Below, piece by piece: positions 1 through 8,731 of a stretch of 64,000 bases of DNA; the first letter of the stretch is position 1; the number at the start of each line of letters is the position of its first letter. Source of the stretch: JAIBJN01 sp963775505 (lineage in GTDB: Bacteria > Actinomycetota > Thermoleophilia > Gaiellales > Gaiellaceae); assembly GCA_963775505.1 (NCBI GenBank), contig CAVZIL010000007.1, positions 124,001 through 188,000 of the forward strand. Reading direction: 5' to 3'. The notes under the pieces were generated by a model. It made no database searches and was not told where the DNA came from. It saw only the letters and a list, made by a program, of their open reading frames with translations. A program made the position numbers and the translations under genes.

Positions 1-1803
1 GTCATCCGCTTCGCAGGAGACTCCGGAGACGGCATGCAGCTCACCGGCGGGCGCTTCACGAGCGAGACGGCCGTCCTCGGCAACGACCTCTCGACGCTGC
101 CGGACTTCCCGGCGGAGATCAGGGCCCCTGCCGGCTCGCTGCCGGGCGTGTCCGGCTTCCAGATCCACTTCTCCGACCACGACATCCTCACGCCGGGCGA
201 CGCGCCCGACGTGCTCGTGGCCATGAACCCGGCCGCTCTGAAGACGAACCTGAGCGGCCTGCCGAAGGGCGCGACGATCATCGTCAACACCGACGCCTTC
301 AACGAGCGGAACCTCCAGAAGGCCGGCTACGACGAGAACCCGCTCGAGGACGGCTCGCTGGGTGAGTTCCGGGTGCAGCGGGTGCCGCTCACCTCGCTGA
401 CCATCGAGGCGCTGAAGGAGTTCGACGTTTCCAAGCGCGAGGCCGAGCGCTCGAAGAACATGTTCGCGCTCGGGCTCATGTCCTGGCTCTACAGCCGCCC
501 CACGGAGGGGACGGTCGAGTTCCTCGAGAAGAAGTTCGCCAAGCTCCCCGAGATCGCGCAGGCGAACGTCAGGGCCTTCCGCGCCGGCTACGCGTTCGGC
601 GAGACGACCGAGGAGTTCGCGGTGCAGTACGAGGTCAGGCCCGCGCAGCTCCCGCCCGGCACGTATCGCAACGTCACCGGGAACCAGGCGCTCGCCATGG
701 GGCTCGTCGCCGCGAGCGTTCAGAGCGGGCTGCCGCTCTTCCTCGGGGCCTACCCGATCACGCCGGCCTCCGGGATCCTGGAGGAGCTGGCACGGCTCAA
801 GCGCTTCGGCGTGCGGACCTTCCAGGCCGAGGACGAGATCGCCGCCGTCGGCGCAGCGCTGGGGGCGTCGTTCGGCGGCGCGCTCGGTGTCTCGACCTCC
901 AGCGGGCCGGGCGTCGTCCTCAAGGCGGAGACGGTCGGGCTCGCGGTCGCGCTCGAGCTCCCGCTCGTCATCCTCGACATCCAGCGGGCGGGGCCCTCGA
1001 CCGGGATGCCGACCAAGCCCGAGCAGGCCGACCTGCTCATGGTCCTGTTCGGCCGCAACGCCGAGTCGCCGGTGCCGGTGGTCGCCGCGACCTCGCCCGG
1101 CCACTGCTTCGACATGGCGATCGAGGCCGCGCGCATCGCCCTGAAGTACCGCACGCCGGTCTACCTGCTCTCGGACGCCTACCTGGCGAACGGCTCCGAG
1201 CCTTGGCTCCTCCCGGACGTGGCCGACCTGCCGGACATCTCGCCCGAGCTGGCGACCGAGCCGAACGACGGCGACCGCTACTTCCCGTACGTGCGCGACG
1301 CGCAGACCCTCGCCCGCCAGTGGGCGCTCCCCGGCACGCCCGGCCTCGAGCACCGGATCGGCGGCCTCGAGAAGGAGGAGCGCACGGGCGACATCTCCTA
1401 CGACCCCGACAACCACGATCTCATGGTTCGCATCCGCGCCGAGAAGGTGGCGGGCATCGCGGCGGACATCCCGGAGGTCATCGTCGACCACCAGGAGGGA
1501 GCCAACCTCCTCGTGCTCGGCTGGGGCGGGACGCACGGGCCGATCGCGGCCGGCGTTCGCAGCGCCCGCGAGCGGGGCGCCAACGTCTCGCACGCCCACC
1601 TCTCCTATCTCAATCCGTTCCCGCGGAACCTCGGCGACGTCCTCCGCTCGTACGACCGCGTGCTCGTCCCCGAGATGAACCTCGGACAGCTTCTGAAGCT
1701 CGTCCGCGCCGAGTTCCTCGTCGACGCCGTCGGCTACCAGCGCGTCCGCGGCGTCCCCTTCACCTCGGCCGAGCTGGCCGACGCGATCGAGGAGCTCGCA
1801 TGA
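1..1803 (+). CDS. korA: 2-oxoacid:ferredoxin oxidoreductase, fused gamma-alpha subunit (5' partial)
   Basis: With KorB this cytoplasmic enzyme oxidatively decarboxylates a 2-oxoacid (probably 2-oxoglutarate) with CoA, giving acyl-CoA, CO2 and reduced ferredoxin. The frame is open from the first base and begins VIRFAGDSGDGMQLTGG, the glycine-rich opening of the gamma domain, so only a few codons lie outside the window. The gamma domain covers about the first 190 residues; the pyrimidine-binding alpha domain follows (GAYPITPASGILEEL, then GVSTSSGPG), and a transketolase-C-like domain ends the protein. The stop overlaps the korB start as ATGA, indicating coupled translation. The family is certain; 2-oxoglutarate rather than pyruvate is inferred from the fused gamma-alpha layout. 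Confidence 0.93.
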   Translation, partial: VIRFAGDSGDGMQLTGGRFTSETAVLGNDLSTLPDFPAEIRAPAGSLPGVSGFQIHFSDHDILTPGDAPDVLVAMNPAALKTNLSGLPKGATIIVNTDAFNERNLQKAGYDENPLEDGSLGEFRVQRVPLTSLTIEALKEFDVSKREAERSKNMFALGLMSWLYSRPTEGTVEFLEKKFAKLPEIAQANVRAFRAGYAFGETTEEFAVQYEVRPAQLPPGTYRNVTGNQALAMGLVAASVQSGLPLFLGAYPITPASGILEELARLKRFGVRTFQAEDEIAAVGAALGASFGGALGVSTSSGPGVVLKAETVGLAVALELPLVILDIQRAGPSTGMPTKPEQADLLMVLFGRNAESPVPVVAATSPGHCFDMAIEAARIALKYRTPVYLLSDAYLANGSEPWLLPDVADLPDISPELATEPNDGDRYFPYVRDAQTLARQWALPGTPGLEHRIGGLEKEERTGDISYDPDNHDLMVRIRAEKVAGIAADIPEVIVDHQEGANLLVLGWGGTHGPIAAGVRSARERGANVSHAHLSYLNPFPRNLGDVLRSYDRVLVPEMNLGQLLKLVRAEFLVDAVGYQRVRGVPFTSAELADAIEELA

Positions 1804-2807
1804 CGGAGCTTCCCCTCCTGGGCGCGAAGGACCTGAAGACGGACCAGGAAGTCCGCTGGTGCCCGGGCTGCGGCGACTACGCGGTCCTGGCCACGATGCA
1901 GGGCTTCCTGCCCGAGCTCGGGATCCCGCGCGAGCGGCTCGTCTTCGTCTCCGGGATCGGGTGCGCCGCCCGCTTCCCCTACTACGTGAACGCCTACGGG
2001 CTCCACTCGATCCACGGTCGCGCCGCGGCGATCGCCACGGGCCTCGCGACGTCGCGTCCGGACCTCTCGGTCTGGGTCGTCTCGGGCGACGGCGACGCCC
2101 TCTCGATCGGCGGCAACCACTTCCTCCACGCCCTGCGCCGCAACGTGAACATCACCATCCTCCTCTTCAACAACCAGGTCTACGGGCTGACGAAGGGCCA
2201 GTACTCGCCGACGAGCCCGGTCGGCCAGGTCACCGGCCCAACGCCGATGGGCTCGATCGACTGGCCGCTGAGCCCCGTGTCGGTCGCGCTCGGCGCCGAG
2301 GCGACGTTCGTGGCGCGTGCAATCGACACCGACCGCGCGCACCTGACCGAGGTCCTGCACGCGGCCGCCCGCCACAGGGGCGCCGCGTTCGTCGAGATCC
2401 TCCAGAACTGCAACGTCTACAACGACGGCGCTTTCGACCACGTGCGGGACGAGAAGGCAAACCGCATCGTCCTCGAGCATGGCTCGCCGATCCGCTTCGG
2501 CGCCGAGCGCGAGCGGGGAGTCAGGCTCGGCGCCGACGGCTCCGCCGAGATCGTCGACGTCGCCGACGTGGGCGAAGAGGCGCTCCTCGTCCACGACGCG
2601 CACGCGGACGGCCCGGAGATCGCCTTCGCCCTGGGGCGGCTGAGCTACCCGCTGCCGGGCCCGCTCCCGCTCGGCGTCTTCCGGGACGTCGCGCGGCCGG
2701 CGTACGACGAGCTCATGGCGGCGCAGGTGGAAGACGCCAGGGAGAGGCAGGGAGAGGGCGACCTCGAGGCGCTCCTCCACGCCGGCGACACCTGGCAGAT
2801 TCGGTAA
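1800..2807 (+). CDS. korB: 2-oxoacid:ferredoxin oxidoreductase, beta subunit
   Basis: Thiamine-diphosphate and iron-sulfur subunit (335 aa) partnering the upstream gamma-alpha chain. The TPP/Mg motif is visible as GDGDALSIGGNHFLHALRRN followed by NNQVYGLTKGQYSPTS. The four cysteines expected to hold the [4Fe-4S] cluster appear in WCPGCGDY, GIGCAARFP and QNCNVYND. The ATG sits inside the ATGA overlap with korA, so the pair is one transcription-translation unit. The C-terminal region beyond residue 250 is typical of KorB. Nothing looks damaged. Confidence 0.95.
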   Translation: MTELPLLGAKDLKTDQEVRWCPGCGDYAVLATMQGFLPELGIPRERLVFVSGIGCAARFPYYVNAYGLHSIHGRAAAIATGLATSRPDLSVWVVSGDGDALSIGGNHFLHALRRNVNITILLFNNQVYGLTKGQYSPTSPVGQVTGPTPMGSIDWPLSPVSVALGAEATFVARAIDTDRAHLTEVLHAAARHRGAAFVEILQNCNVYNDGAFDHVRDEKANRIVLEHGSPIRFGAERERGVRLGADGSAEIVDVADVGEEALLVHDAHADGPEIAFALGRLSYPLPGPLPLGVFRDVARPAYDELMAAQVEDARERQGEGDLEALLHAGDTWQIR

Positions 2808-2833
2808 CGCGGCCCTATCATCGACCTGCGGTC

Positions 2834-3511
2834 ATGGAAGTCCGGGCACCGGCTCCCTCGCCCAGTCGAGCCGGGGCGGCAGCCGTCGCCCTGGTTGCGG
2901 TCGCGTTCGTCCTTGCCCCGCCGGCGGCCGCCGACCCGCTTGCGGCCGGGGTGAGCATCCGCCCGAAGACCGTGGAGGAGGTGCAGCGAAAGCTCGCCGA
3001 CCTTCGCTTCCTGCCTCGCAGCGGGGTCGACGGCATCTTCGGCGAGCAGAGCCGGGCGGCGGTGATCGCGTTCCAGAAGTGGGAGGGCCTTCTCCGCGAC
3101 GGGATCCCGGGGCCCGTCACCCAGCGGGCGCTGGCCGAGGCGAAGCGACCGACGCCGCTGACCAGGGGCCGGCGAGACAGGGTCGAGATCCTGCTCGAGC
3201 GCCAGGTGCTGCTTCTCGTTCGACGCGGACGGGTGGCGCGCGTCTCGCACGTGTCGACGGGCAAGCCCCGCTTCGCCACGCCCGCGGGCCGGTACGAGAT
3301 CTTCCGCAAGCGGCGGCGGGCAGTCTCGATTCCGTACGAGGTGCGGCTCCCGTACGCGAGCTACTTCGTCGGCGGGATCGCCGTCCACCAGGCGCGAAGC
3401 GTTCCGGTCGAGCCCGCTTCGCACGGCTGCGTGCGCGTTACCCGCCACGACGCCAAGTGGCTCTACCGCCGGACGCCCGTCGGGATGCCGGTGCGCGTCC
3501 TCAGGCGGTAG
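2834..3511 (+). CDS. L,D-transpeptidase with peptidoglycan-binding domain
   Basis: Secreted cell-wall enzyme (225 aa) expected to form or edit 3-3 peptidoglycan cross-links. An N-terminal hydrophobic segment (about residues 13-33, ending PPAAADP) acts as a signal peptide. Residues about 38-85 form a PG_binding_1 domain (GVDGIFGEQSRAAVIAFQKW). The YkuD catalytic domain follows and contains VHQARSVPVEPASHGCVRV, with the catalytic His and Cys of the HxxxxxSHGCxR signature. The start chosen is the first ATG before the signal peptide, 26 nt after korB. It may be co-transcribed with korAB but has no functional link to it. Confidence 0.9.
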   Translation: MEVRAPAPSPSRAGAAAVALVAVAFVLAPPAAADPLAAGVSIRPKTVEEVQRKLADLRFLPRSGVDGIFGEQSRAAVIAFQKWEGLLRDGIPGPVTQRALAEAKRPTPLTRGRRDRVEILLERQVLLLVRRGRVARVSHVSTGKPRFATPAGRYEIFRKRRRAVSIPYEVRLPYASYFVGGIAVHQARSVPVEPASHGCVRVTRHDAKWLYRRTPVGMPVRVLRR

Positions 3512-3587
3512 CCCCGGCGCGCCAGGTTGACGTTGAAGCTGCCGTCGAAGGGTTCTCGGCGGTCAACCGGGGCGGTACCATCGGCAC

Positions 3588-4169
3588 TTGACCGCGGACA
3601 TGACCACCCAGAAGCGCGTGGGCGAGCGCCTCCGCTCGCTTCGCCGGGAGCGGGGGATGACGATGGCCGAGCTCGCGGAGGCGACCGGCCTCACCAGCGG
3701 CTTTCTCAGCCAGCTCGAACGGGACCTGACCTCGGTCTCGCTCTCGTCGCTCGCGCGGATCTGCTCGGCGCTGGACGTGCGCTTCGGGGACGTCCTGGAC
3801 GAGGCGCCGACGGGCGCGGTCATCCGGCGCGAGAACGCTCCGGCCTGGACGGCCATCGGGGCGCACGAAGACCTCGTTCTCAGCCCGGGCGACGAGCAGC
3901 GCTTCCATCTGATCGAGTCCAGAATCCCGCCGCGAGCCGGCGCGGGCGAGGACTTCTACACCTTCCCGGCCGACGTCGAGCTCGTCTACGTGCTCGCCGG
4001 GCAACTCGAGCTCCGGGTGCAGGAGACGCGCTACCTCGTCGCCTCCGGCGACACGGTCACCTATTCGCCGCAGGATCCCCACACCTGGCGCAATCCGTCC
4101 GAGGAGGAGGAAGCCGTCGTCCTCTGGTTCTCGGTGCCGAATCCCTACTCGTCACCCGGCGAGGGCTAG
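3588..4169 (+). CDS. XRE-family regulator with C-terminal cupin domain
   Basis: Cytoplasmic DNA-binding protein (193 aa from TTG; 189 aa from the ATG at 3600, which is equally possible). Residues about 12-66 are a Cro/C1-type helix-turn-helix (RERGMTMAELAEATGLTSGF then LSQLERDLTSVSLSSLARI). Residues about 105-185 are a small cupin barrel (VLAGQLELRVQETRYLVASG, YSPQDPHTWRN) that would bind a small ligand. Members of this family control amino-acid, polyamine or central metabolism genes. Its 3' end overlaps the end of the convergent membrane-protein gene by 18 bp. Confidence 0.88.
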   Translation: MTADMTTQKRVGERLRSLRRERGMTMAELAEATGLTSGFLSQLERDLTSVSLSSLARICSALDVRFGDVLDEAPTGAVIRRENAPAWTAIGAHEDLVLSPGDEQRFHLIESRIPPRAGAGEDFYTFPADVELVYVLAGQLELRVQETRYLVASGDTVTYSPQDPHTWRNPSEEEEAVVLWFSVPNPYSSPGEG

Positions 4170-6041
4170 AGACTCGAGCTCGAGCCCCTGCGGCGGCGTC
4201 GTCTCCAGGAGCTGCGGCACCTCGAGGACGAGCGCGTGCCAGCGGTCGCCTGCCAGCTCGGCCTCGACGGTCGCCGTGCCGTCCACCTGGATCCTCTCCA
4301 CGAGGTCGCCGTCCACCCAAAGCGACGCGGGCGTCTCCGCCGGAGCCGAGACCCGGAGCCGGAGCGTCCCGGCTCCGTAGACCCAGAAGGGCGCCTGCCG
4401 CTCGTCCATGACGCGGCCCTCCCATCCCTCGCAGAAGAGCGGCTGCCAGCGCGGCGGCTCGGCCACCGGCGCTGCGAGGACCGCGCCGCCGTCGTGGGAG
4501 AAGAGCGTCACCCGCCCTCCGCGGGCGACCGGCGAGAAGCCATGGTCGAAGAGGCTCTGCCAGCCAAACCACCCGCCGGGCACGGTGCCCTGTTCGTACA
4601 TGCCGGCGTGGAAGGTCACGTGCCCGACGTCCATGTCCGCGAGCGTCTCCTCGTCTCCCGGAAGCCAGACGCCGCAGGAGAGCCGGTTGCGGAGAAAGTA
4701 GAAGTCGTAGGCCTCGCGCGGGACGAGCGTCGAGTAGCCCCCCGGGCGCTCGCGCGGCGCCTGCAGCTGGTAGTAGTCGTAGACGCTCCCGTAGTGGATG
4801 CCCGGTTCGAAGAGGGGAAGCTCGAGCACGCGGCCCGCAGGCTCGTCCCGCAAGGCTGCGTAAGCGTCGTTTCCCTCGTCGGCGCTCGAGGAGCCGAGGG
4901 GGAAGACGAGGAGGTCGGCGGCCACGAGCGCGAGGAGGACGGCCGTCACCAGGCCCGCGCGGCGCCCCGAGGCGGCGATGAGGCGGGCGGCCGCCACCGC
5001 TCCCAGGGCGGCCACCGCGAGGCCGGCGATCGGCATGAGCCGCCCCGGGACCCGCGGGAAACGGAGCGGCGGGAAAGCGTTCCAGAGCAGCTCGTAGAGC
5101 GGGAGATTCGTCCCGAGCGCGAGCAGGGGCGGCAGGAGCGCCGCAGCTCCGAGGAGGGCGGTCAGCAGCCGCCGACCGCTCCGCCAGAGCAGGACCGCGC
5201 CCGCGACGGCCAGCACGGGCAGCAGCCAACCGAGATAGACGAACGTCTCCAGGTCGCTCGACAGCCAGCGGTTGACGAGGTCCCAGAAGCCCGCGGAGAA
5301 CTCGCCGACCTCCTGCAGCGAACGGCCCTCGCTCTCCGCCGACTCGCGGACGATCGCCAGGTGGATGGCGATGCCGGCGCCGACGGCCGCGGCGAGCCCC
5401 GCGGCGGCCCAGGTGGCGGCCACCGGCGCCGCCCGGACGGCGACGTAGACGGCGACGAAGGGGACGGCGCCGAGCGCCAGGTGGAGTTGGCCCGAGAGCG
5501 GGATCGACGCGATCGAAGCGGCGGCCACCGCGCCCCAGAGGTGGGCCGATCGGCCCCGATCGGCACGGCGCGAGCGCTCGTAGGCGAAGAGCGCGAGCGG
5601 CAGGAGCACCGCGATCCAGCCGAGCAGGTGCGTCCCGCTCTGGGCGAGGCGGTAGGGCGCCAGGGCGAACGCGAGCCCACCCAGCGCCGCTGCGCCGGCC
5701 GCGAGCTCCAGCTCCCGCAGCCACCCGTACGTGAGGAGCCCGGCCGCGACGATCGTTCCCACGAGCAGCAGGTTCCAGGCGACCACCGGCCCGAAGGCGG
5801 CGTCGAGCGGCCAGAAGGCGAGCCCGAACGGCCAGCCGGCGAGGACGACCTGCGGCTCGACCAGCGGCTGGAAGCTGTAGGGATCGACCCACGGCGCCTC
5901 GCCTCGCGTCAGCTGGTGGCCGACGAGCCAGAAGCGGTACACGGCCTGGAGGTGGTCGCCGGCCGCAGGCTCGCCGTGCCCGGGGGCGCCGTCCGCGATG
6001 AAGGCGCTCCCGAAGCTCGCGCTCGCGGGCAGCGTGGCCAC
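4152..6041 (-). CDS. Large multi-pass membrane protein, GT-C/YfhO-like
   Basis: Integral membrane protein (629 aa, GTG start; an in-frame TAG lies just upstream, so no longer start is possible). It has roughly ten hydrophobic segments in the first 400 residues (for example ALGGLAFALAPYRLAQSGTH and LVTAVLLALVAADLLVFPLG) followed by a soluble C-terminal domain of about 220 residues. This layout resembles GT-C-fold lipid-linked glycosyltransferases and the YfhO-like family, but I see no diagnostic catalytic motif. It is the third gene of a minus-strand set after the ligase and redoxin genes, 24 nt downstream of the redoxin stop. Function unknown. Confidence 0.78.
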   Translation of the reverse strand: MATLPASASFGSAFIADGAPGHGEPAAGDHLQAVYRFWLVGHQLTRGEAPWVDPYSFQPLVEPQVVLAGWPFGLAFWPLDAAFGPVVAWNLLLVGTIVAAGLLTYGWLRELELAAGAAALGGLAFALAPYRLAQSGTHLLGWIAVLLPLALFAYERSRRADRGRSAHLWGAVAAASIASIPLSGQLHLALGAVPFVAVYVAVRAAPVAATWAAAGLAAAVGAGIAIHLAIVRESAESEGRSLQEVGEFSAGFWDLVNRWLSSDLETFVYLGWLLPVLAVAGAVLLWRSGRRLLTALLGAAALLPPLLALGTNLPLYELLWNAFPPLRFPRVPGRLMPIAGLAVAALGAVAAARLIAASGRRAGLVTAVLLALVAADLLVFPLGSSSADEGNDAYAALRDEPAGRVLELPLFEPGIHYGSVYDYYQLQAPRERPGGYSTLVPREAYDFYFLRNRLSCGVWLPGDEETLADMDVGHVTFHAGMYEQGTVPGGWFGWQSLFDHGFSPVARGGRVTLFSHDGGAVLAAPVAEPPRWQPLFCEGWEGRVMDERQAPFWVYGAGTLRLRVSAPAETPASLWVDGDLVERIQVDGTATVEAELAGDRWHALVLEVPQLLETTPPQGLELESLALAG

Positions 6042-6065
6042 GAAGGCCGCGACCGTAGTAGAACG

Positions 6066-6533
6066 CTACGAGAGCGAGCGCGCGGACTCGACGAGCATGT
6101 CGAAGTCCGAGACCTCGGAGGCGCCGTACCGCCATGCGCCGCGGATGATGCCCTCTCCGTCCACGACAAACGCGGCCCTACGGGCGACGTCGGGCAGCCC
6201 GCGGAACTCCTGCACGATCCCGAGAGCCCGCACGGCCTCACCGGTCCAGTCCGAGAGAAGCGGGACCTCGAGGTCGAGCGCCTGTTGCCAGGCGACGTGC
6301 GACCAGGGGCTGTCGCGGGAGATGCCGTAGGGCGCGACGCCGGTCGCCAGGAGCTCGTCCCGGCGCACGTTCAGCTCCGACAGCTCGTTCGTGCACGTGC
6401 TCGACCAGTCGAAGAGGTAGGAAAGGAGGAGGTACGGCGACTCCGCAGCGAGCTCGCGGAGCCCGACCGTGTCCGACGTCGAGCGCCAGACCGTCACGTC
6501 CGGGATCGGGTCGCCGATGCCCGCTGCGCTCAT
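6066..6533 (-). CDS. Peroxiredoxin/redoxin-family protein
   Basis: Thioredoxin-fold redoxin (155 aa) of the AhpC/TSA group, likely a cytoplasmic thiol peroxidase. The expected peroxidatic cysteine lies in FDWSSTCTNELSELN, a variant of the usual PxxxTxxC context. The rest is standard: GISRDSPWSHVAW, then LLSDWTGEAVRALGI and AAFVVDGEGIIRGAWRYG. Its ATG overlaps the stop of the upstream glutamate-cysteine-ligase-like gene (ATGA), so thiol synthesis and peroxide removal appear translationally coupled. An active-site lesion is not evident, although the residue before the Cys is Thr rather than Val. Confidence 0.87.
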   Translation of the reverse strand: MSAAGIGDPIPDVTVWRSTSDTVGLRELAAESPYLLLSYLFDWSSTCTNELSELNVRRDELLATGVAPYGISRDSPWSHVAWQQALDLEVPLLSDWTGEAVRALGIVQEFRGLPDVARRAAFVVDGEGIIRGAWRYGASEVSDFDMLVESARSLS

Positions 6534-7729
6534 GCCTTGACCGCCGCCCCCGCCTCGGTCGCGTCCGAGATCTCCCGGGTGACTTCGACGATGTCGCGGT
6601 TGGCGTTGAAGATCCGGAGCTGGCGGTCGGAGCCGTTGCCGCGGCCGAGGATGTCGCGGATGCCCTCGAGCTCGCGGTCGGAGCCGAGCTCGCGCGCGTG
6701 CGGCTCGATGTCGCGGAGCGCGCGGCGGATGAGCTGCGCGATCGGCACTCGGTTCCGCCGGCCGGTGACGAGGTCCATCACCGGCGCCTCGAGGCCGTAG
6801 CGAGCGCCCAGCCACTTGTTCTCGGTGACGAGGATCCGGTGGTACGTCGGCAGGTCCTTTCCGGCGTCGTAGAGCTCGGAGTAGTGCTTCACGAGCCCCT
6901 GGACGTACGCGGTGATGGCCACCGTCTCCTCGACGCGGGTGATCGCGTCCATCACCCGTACTTCGATCGTCCCGAAGCGCGGGTGCGGCCGCACGTCCCA
7001 CCAGATGTGCGTGTAGTCGGCGATGCAGCCCGTCTTCTCGAGCTGGCCGACGACCTCGGCGTAGTCCTCGTAGTCCCGGAAGCGGGGCGGTGGGCCAGAG
7101 CGCGGGAAGGCCGCGAAGACCATCTGGCGGCTCGACGAGAGCCCGGTCGGCTCGCCGCGCCAGAACGGCGAGCTTGCCGAGAGCGCCAGCAGCTCGCTCA
7201 GGTGGACGAGCAGCGCGCTGATGACGTGGATCGCCTTGTCCGGGTCGTCCACGGCGACGTGGATGTGGCAGCCGAAGATGAGCTCGCGCCTGGCGACGTA
7301 CTGGAGCTGGTCGACGAGATTCCGGTAGCGGTCGCGTGCGGTGATCCGCTGGCGCTCGAAGAGGCTGAACGGGTGCGTGCCCGCGGAGCCGACGCGCAGG
7401 CCCTCGCTGCGCGCCGCCTGGGCCACGTGGGCGCGGAGCTTGTGCAGCTCGCCGTCGACGTCGCCGGCCGTCTTGCACACGGGCGTCGAGATCTCGAGCA
7501 CCGACTGCATCAGCTCCGGCCCCACCCGCTCGTCGAACTCGCCGTCCATCGCCGCGGTGAGGACGGTGTCGACGTGCTGGACGAGGTCGAACGTCTGCGG
7601 GTCGAGGAGCATGTACTCCTCCTCGACCCCGAGCGTGAACGGCTCCGACGCGCCGAAGCGGTGATCGAGGACGCTGCCTCCCTCGGCGAAGCCCTTCCCG
7701 GTGATCGAGGCAGGGTAGATCTGCTTCAT
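6530..7729 (-). CDS. Glutamate-cysteine ligase-like carboxylate-amine ligase (GCS2/YbdK)
   Basis: ATP-dependent ligase (399 aa) of the GCS2 family, which joins glutamate to an amine such as cysteine. Family hallmarks visible are LGVEEEYMLLD near the N-terminus, FGCHIHVAVDD in the middle and RPHPRFGTIEVRVMDAI towards the C-terminus. The ATG start is the first after an upstream intergenic gap shared with the divergent DUF192 gene. It overlaps the redoxin gene by ATGA. Actinobacterial members may act on substrates other than cysteine, so the product is not proven. Confidence 0.88.
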   Translation of the reverse strand: MKQIYPASITGKGFAEGGSVLDHRFGASEPFTLGVEEEYMLLDPQTFDLVQHVDTVLTAAMDGEFDERVGPELMQSVLEISTPVCKTAGDVDGELHKLRAHVAQAARSEGLRVGSAGTHPFSLFERQRITARDRYRNLVDQLQYVARRELIFGCHIHVAVDDPDKAIHVISALLVHLSELLALSASSPFWRGEPTGLSSSRQMVFAAFPRSGPPPRFRDYEDYAEVVGQLEKTGCIADYTHIWWDVRPHPRFGTIEVRVMDAITRVEETVAITAYVQGLVKHYSELYDAGKDLPTYHRILVTENKWLGARYGLEAPVMDLVTGRRNRVPIAQLIRRALRDIEPHARELGSDRELEGIRDILGRGNGSDRQLRIFNANRDIVEVTREISDATEAGAAVKA

Positions 7730-7806
7730 GGGAGCGACAACTCTACTCCGAGACGGTCGGCATGTTAGGTCGCCGTCGCGGGCACGGTTCTTGCGAGGAT
7801 GGCGGT

Positions 7807-8325
7807 GTGCGCCGCATCGCCCTCCTCGCGCTCGTCCTCCTCCTGGCCGCCTGCGGCGGCGAGGACACGGCCAGCCCACCGACCACGACCGTCGCCGGCG
7901 TCGAGGCGACGACGACCGAGGAAGAAGCGACGACGAGCGAGCCCGAGCAGAGCGGCCCGGTCGTGGTGATCCAGACGCCCTCCGGCGAGGTCGTCGTGCC
8001 GGTCGAAGTCGCGGACGGCCCCGAGGAGCGGCAGGTCGGTCTGATGAACCGGGAGTCCCTCGCGGAGGACGCCGGCATGATCTTCCTCTTCGACGAGGCC
8101 ACCGCCAGCGGCTTCTGGATGAAGGACACGCTCATCCCGCTCTCCATCGCCTTCGCCGACGAGGACGGCACGATCCTCAGGATCCTCGACATGGAGCCGT
8201 GCGAGGCCGATCCGTGCGAGGTCTACGACCCCGGCGTGCCCTACTGGAGCGCGCTCGAGGTCAACCAGGGCTCCTACTCGCGCTGGGGCGTCGAGGAGGG
8301 CGACAGGCTCAGGCTCGAGAGCTAG
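7807..8325 (+). CDS. DUF192 lipoprotein
   Basis: Exported lipoprotein (172 aa). The GTG start is preferred over an upstream ATG at 7762 because AGGA lies 7 nt before it and it opens straight into a lipoprotein signal (VRRIALLALVLLLAACGG, lipobox LLAAC). A Ser/Thr/Glu-rich linker follows to about residue 55. Then comes the DUF192 domain (PEERQVGLMNRESLAEDAG, FWMKDTLIPLSIAF, VLEVNQG-like ending). The role of DUF192 is unknown. The stop shares a CTAG with the convergent RidA gene. Confidence 0.9.
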   Translation: MRRIALLALVLLLAACGGEDTASPPTTTVAGVEATTTEEEATTSEPEQSGPVVVIQTPSGEVVVPVEVADGPEERQVGLMNRESLAEDAGMIFLFDEATASGFWMKDTLIPLSIAFADEDGTILRILDMEPCEADPCEVYDPGVPYWSALEVNQGSYSRWGVEEGDRLRLES

Positions 8326-8708
8326 CCGGTGACGACGGCCTCCGCCTCGATCTCCAGGAGCCAACGGGGATCGAGGAGCGCCGCGACGACGACGGTCGTG
8401 TTCGCGGGGCGGACCTCCGAGAAAGCCTCGCCATGGGCCTTGGCGAAGCCGTCGAAGGCGGCGGCGTCGGTCAAGTAGACGCGGGTCCGCACGACGTCCT
8501 CGAGCGAGGCGCCGGCCTCCCGCAGCGCGTTTGCGACGATCTCGAGGCAGCGTCTCGCCTGGCCGTAGGCGTCGGGGGGCGGATCCGAGCCGTCGGCCAT
8601 GATCGGGGCGGAGCCGGCGACGAACACCCGGTCGCCCACGCGCACCGCGCGCGAGTAGCCGACGATGGGCTCGTACGGAGAGCCGGAGGAGACGATCTGG
8701 CGCTCCAT
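8322..8708 (-). CDS. RidA-family (YjgF/UK114) protein
   Basis: Small cytoplasmic protein (128 aa), probably trimeric, of the Rid family whose archetype hydrolyses reactive enamine/imine intermediates released by PLP enzymes. The conserved arginine that binds substrate carboxylate lies in VVRTRVYLTD, and the family opening is seen as VGYSRAVRVGDRVFVAGSAP. ATG start chosen because it fits the family length. It is divergent from the serine-hydrolase gene and converges on the DUF192 gene, with 4 bp shared. Which enzyme it serves is not visible from context. Confidence 0.9.
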   Translation of the reverse strand: MERQIVSSGSPYEPIVGYSRAVRVGDRVFVAGSAPIMADGSDPPPDAYGQARRCLEIVANALREAGASLEDVVRTRVYLTDAAAFDGFAKAHGEAFSEVRPANTTVVVAALLDPRWLLEIEAEAVVTG

Positions 8709-8731
8709 GTCGACCACTAGTATCGCCGACC

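Noticed and set aside
4236..6800. 854-codon open frame on the plus strand opposite the membrane-protein, redoxin and ligase genes
   Set aside because: Arg/Glu/Gly-rich antisense of convincing genes; typical shadow frame in very GC-rich DNA.
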